The notes under the pieces: model-generated
Told to the model about the DNA's origin: nothing
Seen by the model: only the letters and a program-made list of their open reading frames with translations
Databases searched by the model: none
Shown: piece by piece, positions 45,491-53,746 of the stretch
How positions within the stretch are numbered: position 1 is the stretch's first letter
How the letters are laid out: every line of letters begins with the position of its first letter
DNA from: an uncultured Gammaproteobacteria bacterium
Lineage (GTDB): Bacteria > Pseudomonadota > Gammaproteobacteria > Pseudomonadales > Pseudohongiellaceae
Length of the DNA stretch: 64,000 nucleotides
Assembly: GCA_937898685.1 (NCBI GenBank)
Contig: CALEJT010000012.1
Coordinates: 1-64,000 of the forward strand
Reading direction: 5' to 3'
Position numbers and translations under genes: made by a program

Positions 45491-45516
45491 GCTGCTGTCC
45501 CGGGCGGGACAGCAGC
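45491..45516 (-). terminator. Hairpin downstream of fnr
   Basis: A perfect 11-bp stem, GCTGCTGTCCC and GGGACAGCAGC, with a 4-base loop, 21 bases past the fnr stop. No T-run follows, so it is a probable factor-dependent or partial terminator. Confidence 0.55.
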
Positions 45517-45537
45517 ATGGGCAGGCAGGTCCGGCGA

Positions 45538-46341
45538 TTAGGCGGTCTTGGGCTCGGCCACGGCGCGACGTGCGGACACGTCCGGAATCGCGGCGAGCTT
45601 GCGGGGAGTGGCGTCGAGCGGCTCGAGGATGCGCAGGGCGCGGCCCGAGATTTCCAGCACGCCTTCGGCCTGCAGTTGCGTAAAGAGACGGCTCACCGTC
45701 TCGAGTGCCAGGCACAGATGGTTGGCGATGTCGGTGCGGCTCATGCAGAGGCGGAATTCGCTGGGATCGTAGCCACTCAGGCCCATGCGACGCGACAGGT
45801 CAGAGAGGAAGGTCAACAGACGCCCCTTCGCAGTGGTCTTGCCGAGCGTGAAGAACATGTCGCGATCGCGGCGGATCGTGCTGCTCATCAACTTGAGCAG
45901 AGAGCGCGTCATCTGCGTCGACCACTCGTGCCCCGCAGCCCCATTGAGACTGCAGAAAACTTCGAGCGGCAATCGGCAGATGCTGCCGGTGTCGAGGGCC
46001 TGGACGTACTCCTTGTGTACGCCGTCCTCGATGCCGTCCATGCCGAAGAATTCACCGGGCAGATGGAAGCCGGTAACCTGCATGCTGCCGTCGGTATCGA
46101 CGGTGTAGGACTTGAAGAAGCCGGCACGCACCACGTAGATGCCTTCGAACTTGGCTTCGGCTTCGATGACGAGCTTGCCTGACTTCACCAGCTTCTGCAT
46201 CGGTTGATCGGTCTGGCCCAGGCTTTCCGGGCGACCGGCGGCGGGACAACGTCCCACTCGGGAGCAGGCGTGACAGGAGGCAGGCGATTCATGACGGTCA
46301 CGGTTCATCATGACGATGTTCGTGGAGGCGGGATTACTCAT
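45538..46341 (-). CDS. fnr: Fnr-type oxygen-responsive transcription factor
   Basis: A 267-residue Crp/Fnr regulator. N-terminal cysteines C23-x2-C26-x5-C32 and C122 (TGSICRLP) match the four ligands of the oxygen-labile [4Fe-4S] cluster of Fnr/Anr. The cyclic-nucleotide-like barrel includes GFFKSYTVDTDGSMQVTGFHLPGEFFG. The recognition helix ETVSRLFTQLQ keeps the E-xx-SR of Fnr (TTGAT-N4-ATCAA sites). ATG 46341 has GAGGGA upstream. It diverges from a FixJ/hybrid-kinase operon with a heptamer cluster between, which suggests FixLJ-FixK-like control (inference). Confidence 0.93.
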   Translation of the reverse strand: MSNPASTNIVMMNRDRHESPASCHACSRVGRCPAAGRPESLGQTDQPMQKLVKSGKLVIEAEAKFEGIYVVRAGFFKSYTVDTDGSMQVTGFHLPGEFFGMDGIEDGVHKEYVQALDTGSICRLPLEVFCSLNGAAGHEWSTQMTRSLLKLMSSTIRRDRDMFFTLGKTTAKGRLLTFLSDLSRRMGLSGYDPSEFRLCMSRTDIANHLCLALETVSRLFTQLQAEGVLEISGRALRILEPLDATPRKLAAIPDVSARRAVAEPKTA

Positions 46342-46442
46342 GGGATTTCCCTCGGTGCTGGCGCCGTCCTTGCCGCCGAGACGGTGGCGACATCCACAGG
46401 ACGCGCGACGGGGACCTTAGAGAAAAGTTCCCACAGCCTCCA

Positions 46443-46472
46443 TACGTACTTACCGCTAGGTAGTTCTACGTA
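46443..46472. promoter_or_regulatory. NarL/FixJ-type heptamer cluster between fnr and the FixJ operon
   Basis: Two TACGTA palindromes (46443-46448 and 46467-46472) flank TACC-GCTA-GGTA (46451-46462). Read as heptamers: TACGTAC and TACTTAC on the plus strand, TACCTAG and TACGTAG on the minus strand. These match the TACYNMT-like sites of NarL/FixJ regulators, arranged as two inward-facing pairs. The neighbour operon encodes such a regulator. Confidence 0.6.
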
Positions 46473-46535
46473 GGGCATCCAAGTTAATATGCAGCCCTCG
46501 CGGCCGGCAGGCCGGAAGAGCAACGAGCCAACCCC

Positions 46536-46787
46536 ATGAGCTTCGACCCAGTGCAGGACTCGCAGCAGGAAACAGCAGCTGATTTCGATCAGCGACTACA
46601 CCAACTCAACCAGCCTTTGACCGCCATCGGCAACTATGCCGAGGCCGGTTGCCGCTTCATCGACCAAGGTCTCGAAGACCCCGCGCGCCTGCGTCAGATC
46701 TTCGAAAAGATCGTTCAGCAGAGCGAACGGGCTCGGACGCTGGCACATGAAATCCGCCAGTCCGCTCCCGGAGCCGGCAACGCATGA
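46536..46787 (+). CDS. Stand-alone histidine-kinase dimerisation (DHp) mini-protein
   Basis: An 83-residue protein that is little more than a FixL/DctB-type H-box helix hairpin: RLHQLNQPLTAIGNYAEAG, with candidate phospho-His at H22, then a second helix (RLRQIFEKIVQQSERARTLAHEIRQ). No sensor and no ATPase domain. The gene overlaps the downstream FixJ-like gene by ATGA, so it is not a decayed leftover drifting free. Possible roles: phosphotransfer intermediate between the hybrid kinase and the response regulator, or a decoy/heterodimer partner. In-frame ATG at 46536 is the only good start; ribosome site weak. Confidence 0.7.
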   Translation: MSFDPVQDSQQETAADFDQRLHQLNQPLTAIGNYAEAGCRFIDQGLEDPARLRQIFEKIVQQSERARTLAHEIRQSAPGAGNA

Positions 46788-47416
46788 GTCCAGCCAACGC
46801 CGAGCAGATCGTCTATGTGATCGACGACGACGAAGCAGTACGCGATTCCCTGCAACTGCTGCTGACCTCTTCCGGCTTCAAGACACGCCTCTACGCCGAT
46901 CCGCTGCACTTCCTGGCGGAGCGCCCGCAGAACCGTGCTGGCTGCCTGATCCTGGACATCGAACTGCCCGCCATCTCGGGCCTGCATCTGCAGGAGGAAT
47001 TGATCGCGGTCGGTTCGACACTGCCCATCATCTTCATCACCGGCCACGGGGATGTCCCCACCGCCGTACAGGCGATGAAGGCCGGCGCCTTCGAATTCAT
47101 CGAAAAACCCTTCTCGCACGCGCATCTGTTGGAGCAGATCCGCCGCGCCTTCGCGCTCGACGTACAGAAGCGGCAACAGATGGCGCGCGAACAGATGTTG
47201 CGCGAACGTCTGGCCACACTGACACCACGTGAACGGGAAGTGCTGGAGCACATGGTCGAAGGCAAGGCCTCGAAGGTGATCGCCGCCGAGCTCGGGCTGA
47301 GCCAGCGCACCATCGAAATCTATCGCGCCAACATCATGCAGAAGATGCAGAGCAAATCGGTGGCGCAGCTGGTCAGAATGCTGAGCGGCAGCGGCGTCGA
47401 AGCCGATCAGAGCTGA
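46784..47416 (+). CDS. FixJ/NarL-type response regulator
   Basis: A 210-residue two-domain regulator: receiver with acidic triad VIDDDEAVRDSL, phospho-Asp D58 in LILDIELP, Thr in FITGHGD and Lys in IEKPF; then a LuxR-type HTH (LTPREREVLEHMVEGKASKVIAAELGLS, RTIEIYRANIMQKM). The FITGHGDVPTAVQAMKAGA stretch is the FixJ subclass. Overlaps the mini-DHp gene and is 2 bp from the hybrid kinase gene. The heptamer cluster at 46443-46472 is a likely target. Confidence 0.92.
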   Translation: MSPANAEQIVYVIDDDEAVRDSLQLLLTSSGFKTRLYADPLHFLAERPQNRAGCLILDIELPAISGLHLQEELIAVGSTLPIIFITGHGDVPTAVQAMKAGAFEFIEKPFSHAHLLEQIRRAFALDVQKRQQMAREQMLRERLATLTPREREVLEHMVEGKASKVIAAELGLSQRTIEIYRANIMQKMQSKSVAQLVRMLSGSGVEADQS

Positions 47417-47418
47417 GC

Positions 47419-49350
47419 ATGACCCAAACCTCCCCTCCTCCCGGCGTCGCTGCGACTCCTGTGCAAGAGGAGGCCGAAAGTACGCTCCTGGCCACCATCG
47501 CCCGCACGATGGATGACGCTCTCATCGTCCATACGATCGATGGCGAGATCCGCTTCTGGAACCGTGGCGCCGAACTCTTGTTCGGACATTCGGCCGAGGC
47601 CATGCGCGGCGCTCAGGTGGCTGCACTATTCGACGAACACAACCACCCTCTCTATCTCGAATACATCGGCAGCCTGCTGCAACGAACGCAATGCCCCGGC
47701 CCGTTGGAAATCAGTGGCTTGACCGGCGAGGGTCGCCAGATCGAGCTGCAACTGAAGGCCTCGCTCCTTCCCCACCCCATCGATCGGACGCCGTTGGTCG
47801 TGACAGTGGTACACGACATCGGCGCGCAGAAGGCGGTCGAGAACAAACTGGTTGCACTGATCGAATCCACCCCCGACCCCTTCATCATCGTGGAAGCCGA
47901 CGGCCGCATTCAGCGTGTCAACCGCCAGGCGGAACTACTGTTCGGCTACACCCGACAGGAACTGATCGGGCAATCCTTCAAGATTCTGGTTCCCAAGCGT
48001 TTCCGTGCGCAGCACGATCTCTACACACGCAACTACCAGGTCAAACCGGTGATGCGCCAGATGGGCAGCGGCTTGGAACTTTGGTGCCTCACGCGCAATG
48101 GCGAAGAAATTCCGGTCGAGATCGGCCTGAGTCCGGTCGTGACTCAGGGTGAAACCACGATCATGGTGCGCTTCCACGACATCCGCGAGCAGAAGCGCGA
48201 ACGCGAATTGCTGCGCCAGGCGCGCCAGAAAGCGGACGAAGCCAATCGCACCAAGTCGCGCTTCCTCGCGGCGGCGAGTCACGACCTGCGGCAGCCTTTG
48301 CAATCGATCAGCATGAACCTCGGTGTGTTGGCGGCGCCCATCTCCGACAGCGACAAGGAGCACGTCATCGCGCAGACCCGCATGGCGCTCGACACCACCA
48401 ACAACCTGCTCAACTCCCTGCTCAACATCACCAAGTTGGAGTCGGGCAAGGTCCAGCCCGAAATCGAGAACTTCAAGATCAACGACGTTCTGGAACGGGT
48501 GTACAACGTAGAGAGCGCCCAGGCACAGGAAAAGGGGCAGACCTTTACGCTGCGTCTGTCTTCGCTGAGCGTCAGCTCGGACCCGGCGCTGCTCGAACAA
48601 CTCCTCACCAACCTCGTCGCCAACGCCATCCGCTATACCCCGCCCCACGGCCACATCCTGCTCGGCTGCCGTCGCCAGGGCGCATACGTGCGCATCGAAG
48701 TGGTCGACAACGGACCCGGCATCGCACCGGAGGCGCTCGACTACATCTTCGACGAATATCGCCAGCTCGAACCAAGCCGACACTATGCCGGCATGGGCCT
48801 GGGTTTGGGTCTATCGATCGTGAAGCTGGTGGCGGAGCTCTTGCATCTGCAACTACAGGTACGCTCGGTTCCGGGCAAGGGATCTCGCTTCAGCGTATTG
48901 GTGCCCAAGGCCACTGCGGCGCCGAAACCGCGGCAGGTGCAGACGCGTCCGCCGCTGCCCCAGGGCAAACTCAGTGGCACCCTGCTCTTGATCGACGACG
49001 ATGCCGCGGTCCTGGATTCGACCACTCTCTTTCTGGAGCTGGCTGGCTTCACCGTGGTGGCGGCGCGCAATGCGGAGATGGCGCTGCTGGCGCTCGAAGA
49101 AGTCGAGCCCGACTTCATCGTCACCGATCACGGCCTGGCGCAGGAGCAGACGGGGTTGGATCTGTTGAAGGAACTGCGCGCGCGCATCGGGCGTCAGGTG
49201 CCCGCCATCCTCATCACCGGCGACACAGCCTTGCCACGTCGCCTGCCGGAAGCAGTGCCCCGATTGGCTCTCGTCTGCAAGCCGATAGACCCACAGGAGC
49301 TCTTGGCCCTGATCCACAAGCAATTGCAGGAAGCGCGCGAAGCGGATTAG
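47419..49350 (+). CDS. Hybrid PAS-PAS histidine kinase with receiver domain
   Basis: A 643-residue soluble sensor: two PAS domains (about 25-140 and 150-270), DHp with H288 in ASHDLRQPLQS, HATPase with N box NLVANAIRYTPP and G boxes VDNGPGIAPE, GMGLGLGLSIVK, and a C-terminal receiver with D570 in IVTDHGL. No membrane helix. The second PAS contains RAQHDLYTRNY, where the His matches the FixL haem-ligand position, but the FixL Arg206 and Arg220 equivalents are missing. HDLRQPL kinases often pair with LuxR-type regulators, as here. Its stop overlaps that of the next, convergent gene. Confidence 0.92.
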   Translation: MTQTSPPPGVAATPVQEEAESTLLATIARTMDDALIVHTIDGEIRFWNRGAELLFGHSAEAMRGAQVAALFDEHNHPLYLEYIGSLLQRTQCPGPLEISGLTGEGRQIELQLKASLLPHPIDRTPLVVTVVHDIGAQKAVENKLVALIESTPDPFIIVEADGRIQRVNRQAELLFGYTRQELIGQSFKILVPKRFRAQHDLYTRNYQVKPVMRQMGSGLELWCLTRNGEEIPVEIGLSPVVTQGETTIMVRFHDIREQKRERELLRQARQKADEANRTKSRFLAAASHDLRQPLQSISMNLGVLAAPISDSDKEHVIAQTRMALDTTNNLLNSLLNITKLESGKVQPEIENFKINDVLERVYNVESAQAQEKGQTFTLRLSSLSVSSDPALLEQLLTNLVANAIRYTPPHGHILLGCRRQGAYVRIEVVDNGPGIAPEALDYIFDEYRQLEPSRHYAGMGLGLGLSIVKLVAELLHLQLQVRSVPGKGSRFSVLVPKATAAPKPRQVQTRPPLPQGKLSGTLLLIDDDAAVLDSTTLFLELAGFTVVAARNAEMALLALEEVEPDFIVTDHGLAQEQTGLDLLKELRARIGRQVPAILITGDTALPRRLPEAVPRLALVCKPIDPQELLALIHKQLQEAREAD

Positions 49351-49913
49351 TCGAGCGGCACCGAGCCCACGGCCAGGAGCTCTCCCCAACGCCGTTCGAT
49401 CTCGGATTCGGTGAACTGATTCGCTCCCAACTCGACCATCACCAGGGCGGCATCACGACAGGTGTCGTCCATGTTGGCCTTGAGCACGGCCAGGAACTCG
49501 CGGGAGCTGAAGATGAGGAGTCGATCGTAGCGCCCCGCCCGCAACTGGTGGCTGAGACGCTGACACAGGTTCTGCGCGAATTCGGGGATCGAACCACCGA
49601 AGTTCACCTGGTGATACATCAGTTCCAGCGCAGGAACGGGGACCAACGGCTGGTAGATCTTGGCCCAGATGCTGTCACACAGCACCAGGCAATAACGCTG
49701 CACTCGGGTGAAGGGCAAACCCTCGTATACCAAGGGAAAGCCGATGATCGGCGGACGGATACCCATCCCGGGAGGCTGTCTTTTCACAACTGGCTTCCTG
49801 CAAAAGATCTTCTTATTCATGCCACACCACGTCATGGGCATGGCGGGCGAGTCTGCCACATTATCAATCGGTCGATATAGCTTGGAATCAGTAGTTTCCT
49901 TGAGCGACATCAA
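49347..49913 (-). CDS. Host-attachment-like protein (PF10116/baeRF-type)
   Basis: A 188-residue protein whose C-terminal half (FAQNLCQRLSHQLRAGRYD, RLLIFSSREFLAVLKANMD, DTCRDAALVMVELGANQFTE) resembles the so-called host attachment family, whose fold is related to eRF1 domain 2 (baeRF). The N-terminal 60 residues are polar and not alignable; ATG 49820 is an alternative start giving 157 residues. Function in free-living bacteria is unknown, possibly ribosome-associated. It is 8 bp downstream of ligD and its end overlaps the hybrid kinase gene by four bases. Confidence 0.55.
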   Translation of the reverse strand: MMSLKETTDSKLYRPIDNVADSPAMPMTWCGMNKKIFCRKPVVKRQPPGMGIRPPIIGFPLVYEGLPFTRVQRYCLVLCDSIWAKIYQPLVPVPALELMYHQVNFGGSIPEFAQNLCQRLSHQLRAGRYDRLLIFSSREFLAVLKANMDDTCRDAALVMVELGANQFTESEIERRWGELLAVGSVPLD

Positions 49914-49921
49914 ATTTTTTC

Positions 49922-52558
49922 CTAGAGCACCAGCTCCTGCTCGAGACTCAGGAAATCCTCGATCACCCGGCGCCGGCGAGCGCCCAAGGCCTGCTTGTAG
50001 TTTGCCAGTCGATAAGGTTGCGGCCGATCCACCTTGTCGAGTTCACTCCAGCTCAGCGGGACGGCGATGGGAGCACCAGGCCGTGCACGCAGCGAAAATG
50101 GCACGATCGCGGTCGAAGAGTACTCGTTACGCAGGTAATCGACGAAGATCTTCCCCACTCTCTTCTGCTTGCTCATGTTGGCGATGTAGGCATCGGGTAC
50201 GTCCTGCTGCATCGCCTGCGCGAAACCCTGTGCAAAGGCTTTGATCGCTGGCCACTTGTGCGTTGGTTTGATCGGAGCCACCACATGGATGCCCTTTCCA
50301 CCCGTTAGGCGTGGAAAGGAACTCAAACCGTAGTCTGCGAGTCGCTTCTTCACATCCAGTGCTGCCAGCTTCACGGCAGTGAAGGGCACTTCTTCGGAAG
50401 GGTCGAGATCAAAGATCAACTGGTTGGGGTGGTCGATGTCCACTGCGAGACTCTGCCAGGCATGGAATTCGATCGTATTCATCTGCACGAGCTCGATGAT
50501 GCCCGCTGGTGTATCGGTATAGAGATAGGTGTGCTTCTTGCCTTTGTGTGTCGCAGTCAATCCCAAGACATTGCCCTTGCCTCCTTTCATCGGCGCACGT
50601 TGAAAGAAGCATTCGCCGGCGATGTCTTCGGTACAGCGCATCAGGCTCAAGAGCCGCCCTTCGGCAAAGGGAAAGAGATAGTCCATGACCGCAGCATAGT
50701 ACTCTGCAACCTGGCCCTTGGTGATACCAGTGCCCGGATAGACTTCGCGCTCGGGATGCGTGATCACCATTCCTTCGATACTGAGCGTGTCCTTGTCACC
50801 CGACTTACTGCTACGCGTGTTACGGTTGTTCTTGGCCGTGGTTGCTTTGCTGCTGCGAGCGGAAGAAGAAGCTCGCTTAGCGGCAGGCCGGCCCTTGGTG
50901 TCATCGGGCGGTGGTTCCGGTCGCTCTGCGTGGACCGCTTGCGGGGCCTTGTCTTCACGTAGCCCCTTGAATGAGGCGTGACGGATATGCTTGTCCGCCG
51001 TCCATTCCCAGAATGCGACCTCACACAGCACTTCGGGTTGCAGCCACACGTAGGCGCGACGGCCGCGGTCGATCTTGCCTTCGAATGGAGCACTCGATGC
51101 CTTGAGTGGAATCAGACGCTCATAGATCTCGTGCGCACTCTTCTGTGTGAAGCCCGTGCCCACTTTACCGGCATAGTGCAGTTTGCCGTTGCGGTAATAG
51201 CCAAGCAGCAGGGCACCCACTGCACGCGGAGCATCCTTCGCCGGCATGAAACCTCCGATGACGAACTCCTGCTCGAGTCCACACTTGCTTTTGACCCATT
51301 CGCGACTACGACGGCCTTGGTAAAGACTGTCCTTGCGTTTGGACACCAGGCCTTCCGCACCGATCTTGCAGGCCTCTTCCAGAAGATTCGGATTGCTCTC
51401 GAAGTGGTCGCTGAAGTGCAACTTCGTCGCGCGCTTGGGCAGGATCTTGCGCAACAAGGCCTTGCGTTCGATCAGGGGCAGGTCGCTGCAATCCCTGCCA
51501 TCGAGATGGAGCAGGTCGAATAGCCACATTTCGATGCGACGATCGTCTTCCGCCGACAAGGCTGCCTGCAGCTCACCGAAATTGGTACGCCCTTTCTCAT
51601 CGAGTACCGCGGCTTCACCGTCGATCACGGCATCCTTCACTTTCAAGCGACTCAGCGCCTCCGCCAGCCCCTGGAACTTGTGAGTCCAGTCCTTCTTGCC
51701 CCGCGTCTGCAGCACCACCTTGCCATCCTTGATGAAGGCCAGGAGGCGATAGCCGTCGTATTTGATTTCGTGCAACCAGTCGCTGCCACTCGGCGGATAT
51801 TCCACCAGGGTTGCGAGCGCGACATTGCCGTAGAGACGTTGCAGTTCTGCCAATTCGCGCGCCACTGCTTTCGACGGAGTCTTCGCCACTGGGGTCTTGC
51901 GCTTGGCCATTTTTTGCGCCGGCGCTTTCTCCGCCTTCACCTTGGTCTTGCTCTTCGTCCTGGCCTTGGCCTTTCCCGGCTTTCCCTCACGAATTTCCTC
52001 CAGCGTGCGCCCCGAAATGGCGCTGGTATTTTCCTCGTCGAGGAAGCGCGAATTGTTCTTCGTCGGCAAAGCGTATTCATCGTCGCTCTTGATCAAGAGC
52101 CAGTTTTCACGCTTTTCCTGCGTCTGCATGCGCACGAGATGCCATTTGCCGTGCATGCGTGTGCCATCGATGTGGAAGACGAGGTGACCTTTCTCAAGTC
52201 CGCGACGTGGATCTTCATCAGGCGTCCAGGTACCACGATCCCAGATCATCACGGGACCCGCGCCATATTGCTTGTCGGGAATGACGCCCTCGAACTTGTT
52301 GTACTCCATTGGATGATCTTCGGTGCGTACTGCGAGACGTTTGTCCTTGGGGTCATAACTCGGGCCGCGGGTCACGGCCCAGCTCTTCATGACACCGTCG
52401 AGTTCGAGACGAAAATCGTAGTGCAGTCGGCGGGCGCCGTGTTTCTGGATGACGAATTCCAACGCTTGCTTGCGGGCCTTGCCTGCTTTGCCCTTGGGCT
52501 CGTTGGTGATGCTGAAGTCGCGCTTGTCGTTGTATTCACGCAGTGCAGAGCGCGGCAT
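49922..52558 (-). CDS. ligD: Multifunctional DNA ligase D (NHEJ)
   Basis: Repairs double-strand breaks with Ku. The 878-residue protein has all three modules: 3'-phosphoesterase (about 1-175; HYDFRLELDGVMKSWAV, DHPMEYNKFEGVIP), ATP-dependent ligase (about 225-540; adenylated Lys266 in EIKYDGYRLLAF), and archaeo-eukaryotic primase-type polymerase (about 590-875; IFDLDPSEEVPF, GGKGIHVVAP). Order PE-Lig-Pol is the Pseudomonas type. Lys-rich linkers lie near residues 195-225 and 555-590. ATG 52558 lies 2 bases after the ku stop. Confidence 0.96.
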   Translation of the reverse strand: MPRSALREYNDKRDFSITNEPKGKAGKARKQALEFVIQKHGARRLHYDFRLELDGVMKSWAVTRGPSYDPKDKRLAVRTEDHPMEYNKFEGVIPDKQYGAGPVMIWDRGTWTPDEDPRRGLEKGHLVFHIDGTRMHGKWHLVRMQTQEKRENWLLIKSDDEYALPTKNNSRFLDEENTSAISGRTLEEIREGKPGKAKARTKSKTKVKAEKAPAQKMAKRKTPVAKTPSKAVARELAELQRLYGNVALATLVEYPPSGSDWLHEIKYDGYRLLAFIKDGKVVLQTRGKKDWTHKFQGLAEALSRLKVKDAVIDGEAAVLDEKGRTNFGELQAALSAEDDRRIEMWLFDLLHLDGRDCSDLPLIERKALLRKILPKRATKLHFSDHFESNPNLLEEACKIGAEGLVSKRKDSLYQGRRSREWVKSKCGLEQEFVIGGFMPAKDAPRAVGALLLGYYRNGKLHYAGKVGTGFTQKSAHEIYERLIPLKASSAPFEGKIDRGRRAYVWLQPEVLCEVAFWEWTADKHIRHASFKGLREDKAPQAVHAERPEPPPDDTKGRPAAKRASSSARSSKATTAKNNRNTRSSKSGDKDTLSIEGMVITHPEREVYPGTGITKGQVAEYYAAVMDYLFPFAEGRLLSLMRCTEDIAGECFFQRAPMKGGKGNVLGLTATHKGKKHTYLYTDTPAGIIELVQMNTIEFHAWQSLAVDIDHPNQLIFDLDPSEEVPFTAVKLAALDVKKRLADYGLSSFPRLTGGKGIHVVAPIKPTHKWPAIKAFAQGFAQAMQQDVPDAYIANMSKQKRVGKIFVDYLRNEYSSTAIVPFSLRARPGAPIAVPLSWSELDKVDRPQPYRLANYKQALGARRRRVIEDFLSLEQELVL

Positions 52559-52560
52559 GC

Positions 52561-53445
52561 TCAAGCCCTCTTACGCGTTTTCGTCCGTGTGGAGGATGAA
52601 GAAGATTTCGCTGCCGCCTTCTTCTTCGGCGCAGCGCGTTTCTTGGCGGGGGCCTTTTTCGCGTTTCCACCCGACTGTTCCAGACTCTTGCGCAACGCAT
52701 CCATGATGTTCACCACGTTGCTCGGCGCCTTGCTCTCCTTACCGAAGTCGGGTTTGCGGTGTTTCAGTTTGGCATTGATGATTTCCTGCAGGCCCAACTG
52801 GTAGCGATCCTTGAATTCCGTGGGTTTGAAGGCTGCCGTCTTCGCTTCGATGAGTTGCTCTGCCAAGGCCAACTGATCTTCGTTGACGGGCACATCCTTG
52901 ATGTCGCTGAAGAACTGCGAAGCCGAACGTACCTCGTAGTTGTAGCGCAGCGTTTCCATCACCATGCCCTTGCCGCAGGGTTTGATTGCAACGATGCGCT
53001 CCTTGTTCGCCAACACCACCTGACCGAGTGCCACCTTCTTGCTGGCACGCAGCGCATCGCGCAGCGTCTGATAGGCTTCCTGGGCGATCTCGCCCTCGGG
53101 AGCGATGTAGTACGGCTTGTCGTAGTAGATGGCATCGATGTCACCGACGGGTGTGAACTGCACGAGATCGATGGTGTGCTTGCTTTCGAGACGCAGCTTG
53201 TCCAGCTCCTTGTCCTCGATCGGTACGAAACTGCCCTTCTCGTACTCGTAGCCACGCACGATGTCATCGGTGTCCACCACATCGCCGTCTTCATTGACGT
53301 TCTGATAGTGGATGCGCTGTTCGGTCTGCTTGTCGTACTTGTGCAGACTGATCTTCTCGGTAGCCGTCACCGCCGTGTAGAGGCGAATCGGAAAGGTGAC
53401 GAGCGACAGCCGGATGTGTCCGGTCCAGTAAGCATGTTGAGCCAT
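52561..53445 (-). CDS. ku: Non-homologous end-joining protein Ku
   Basis: A 294-residue bacterial Ku core homodimer that threads onto DNA ends and recruits LigD. Family marks: ISLHKYDKQTEQRIHYQNVNED, GYEYEKGSFVPIEDKELDKL, YYDKPYYIAPE, KERIVAIKPCGKGMVMETLRY. The C-terminal 35 residues are a Lys/Ala/Ser tail (KKAPAKKRAAPKKKAAAK) that favours DNA binding. ATG 53445 has GGAG 7 bases upstream. Two tandem 21-22-bp repeats lie in the leader directly before it. ligD follows immediately. Confidence 0.96.
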   Translation of the reverse strand: MAQHAYWTGHIRLSLVTFPIRLYTAVTATEKISLHKYDKQTEQRIHYQNVNEDGDVVDTDDIVRGYEYEKGSFVPIEDKELDKLRLESKHTIDLVQFTPVGDIDAIYYDKPYYIAPEGEIAQEAYQTLRDALRASKKVALGQVVLANKERIVAIKPCGKGMVMETLRYNYEVRSASQFFSDIKDVPVNEDQLALAEQLIEAKTAAFKPTEFKDRYQLGLQEIINAKLKHRKPDFGKESKAPSNVVNIMDALRKSLEQSGGNAKKAPAKKRAAPKKKAAAKSSSSSTRTKTRKRA

Positions 53446-53456
53446 GGCTACTCCGC

Positions 53457-53499
53457 CTCGCGGCGTGGTTAATAAAACTCGCGGCGTGGTTAATCAAAA
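53457..53499. repeat. Tandem 21/22-bp repeat in the ku leader
   Basis: Two adjacent near-identical units, 53457-53477 and 53478-53499, share CTCGCGGCGTGGTTAAT and a following A-run. They end 12 bases before the ku ATG, so they lie in the leader or over the promoter. They could be operator copies or a recent duplication. Confidence 0.7.
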
Positions 53500-53746
53500 A
53501 AGAAGAAGCGGCGTCCCTGCCGGTAACTTCTTCCTGTACTGCGCAACTTTTCCATGTGCGGCTATCGCAAACGCACACGCTCGATCCGCGTATGCGCCGT
53601 GAAAACAAGGAGTTTGCGCCGTTACGGCGCTCGTGAGAGGCGAATCGTGCAAGCGCCGCCAACTGATCATGCAATATGCACACCACTGCTCCTCATAGCT
53701 CAGCAGTAGTGGTCTTACGTGTGAGGGGAAAAGTTGATGATGCGCT
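53500..53746. other. Intergenic region upstream of ku
   Basis: No gene seen. It holds a perfect 7+1+7 inverted repeat, GCGCCGT-T-ACGGCGC (53616-53630), and an imperfect hairpin near 53685-53714 that may end the upstream zinc-ribbon gene. Confidence 0.4.
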
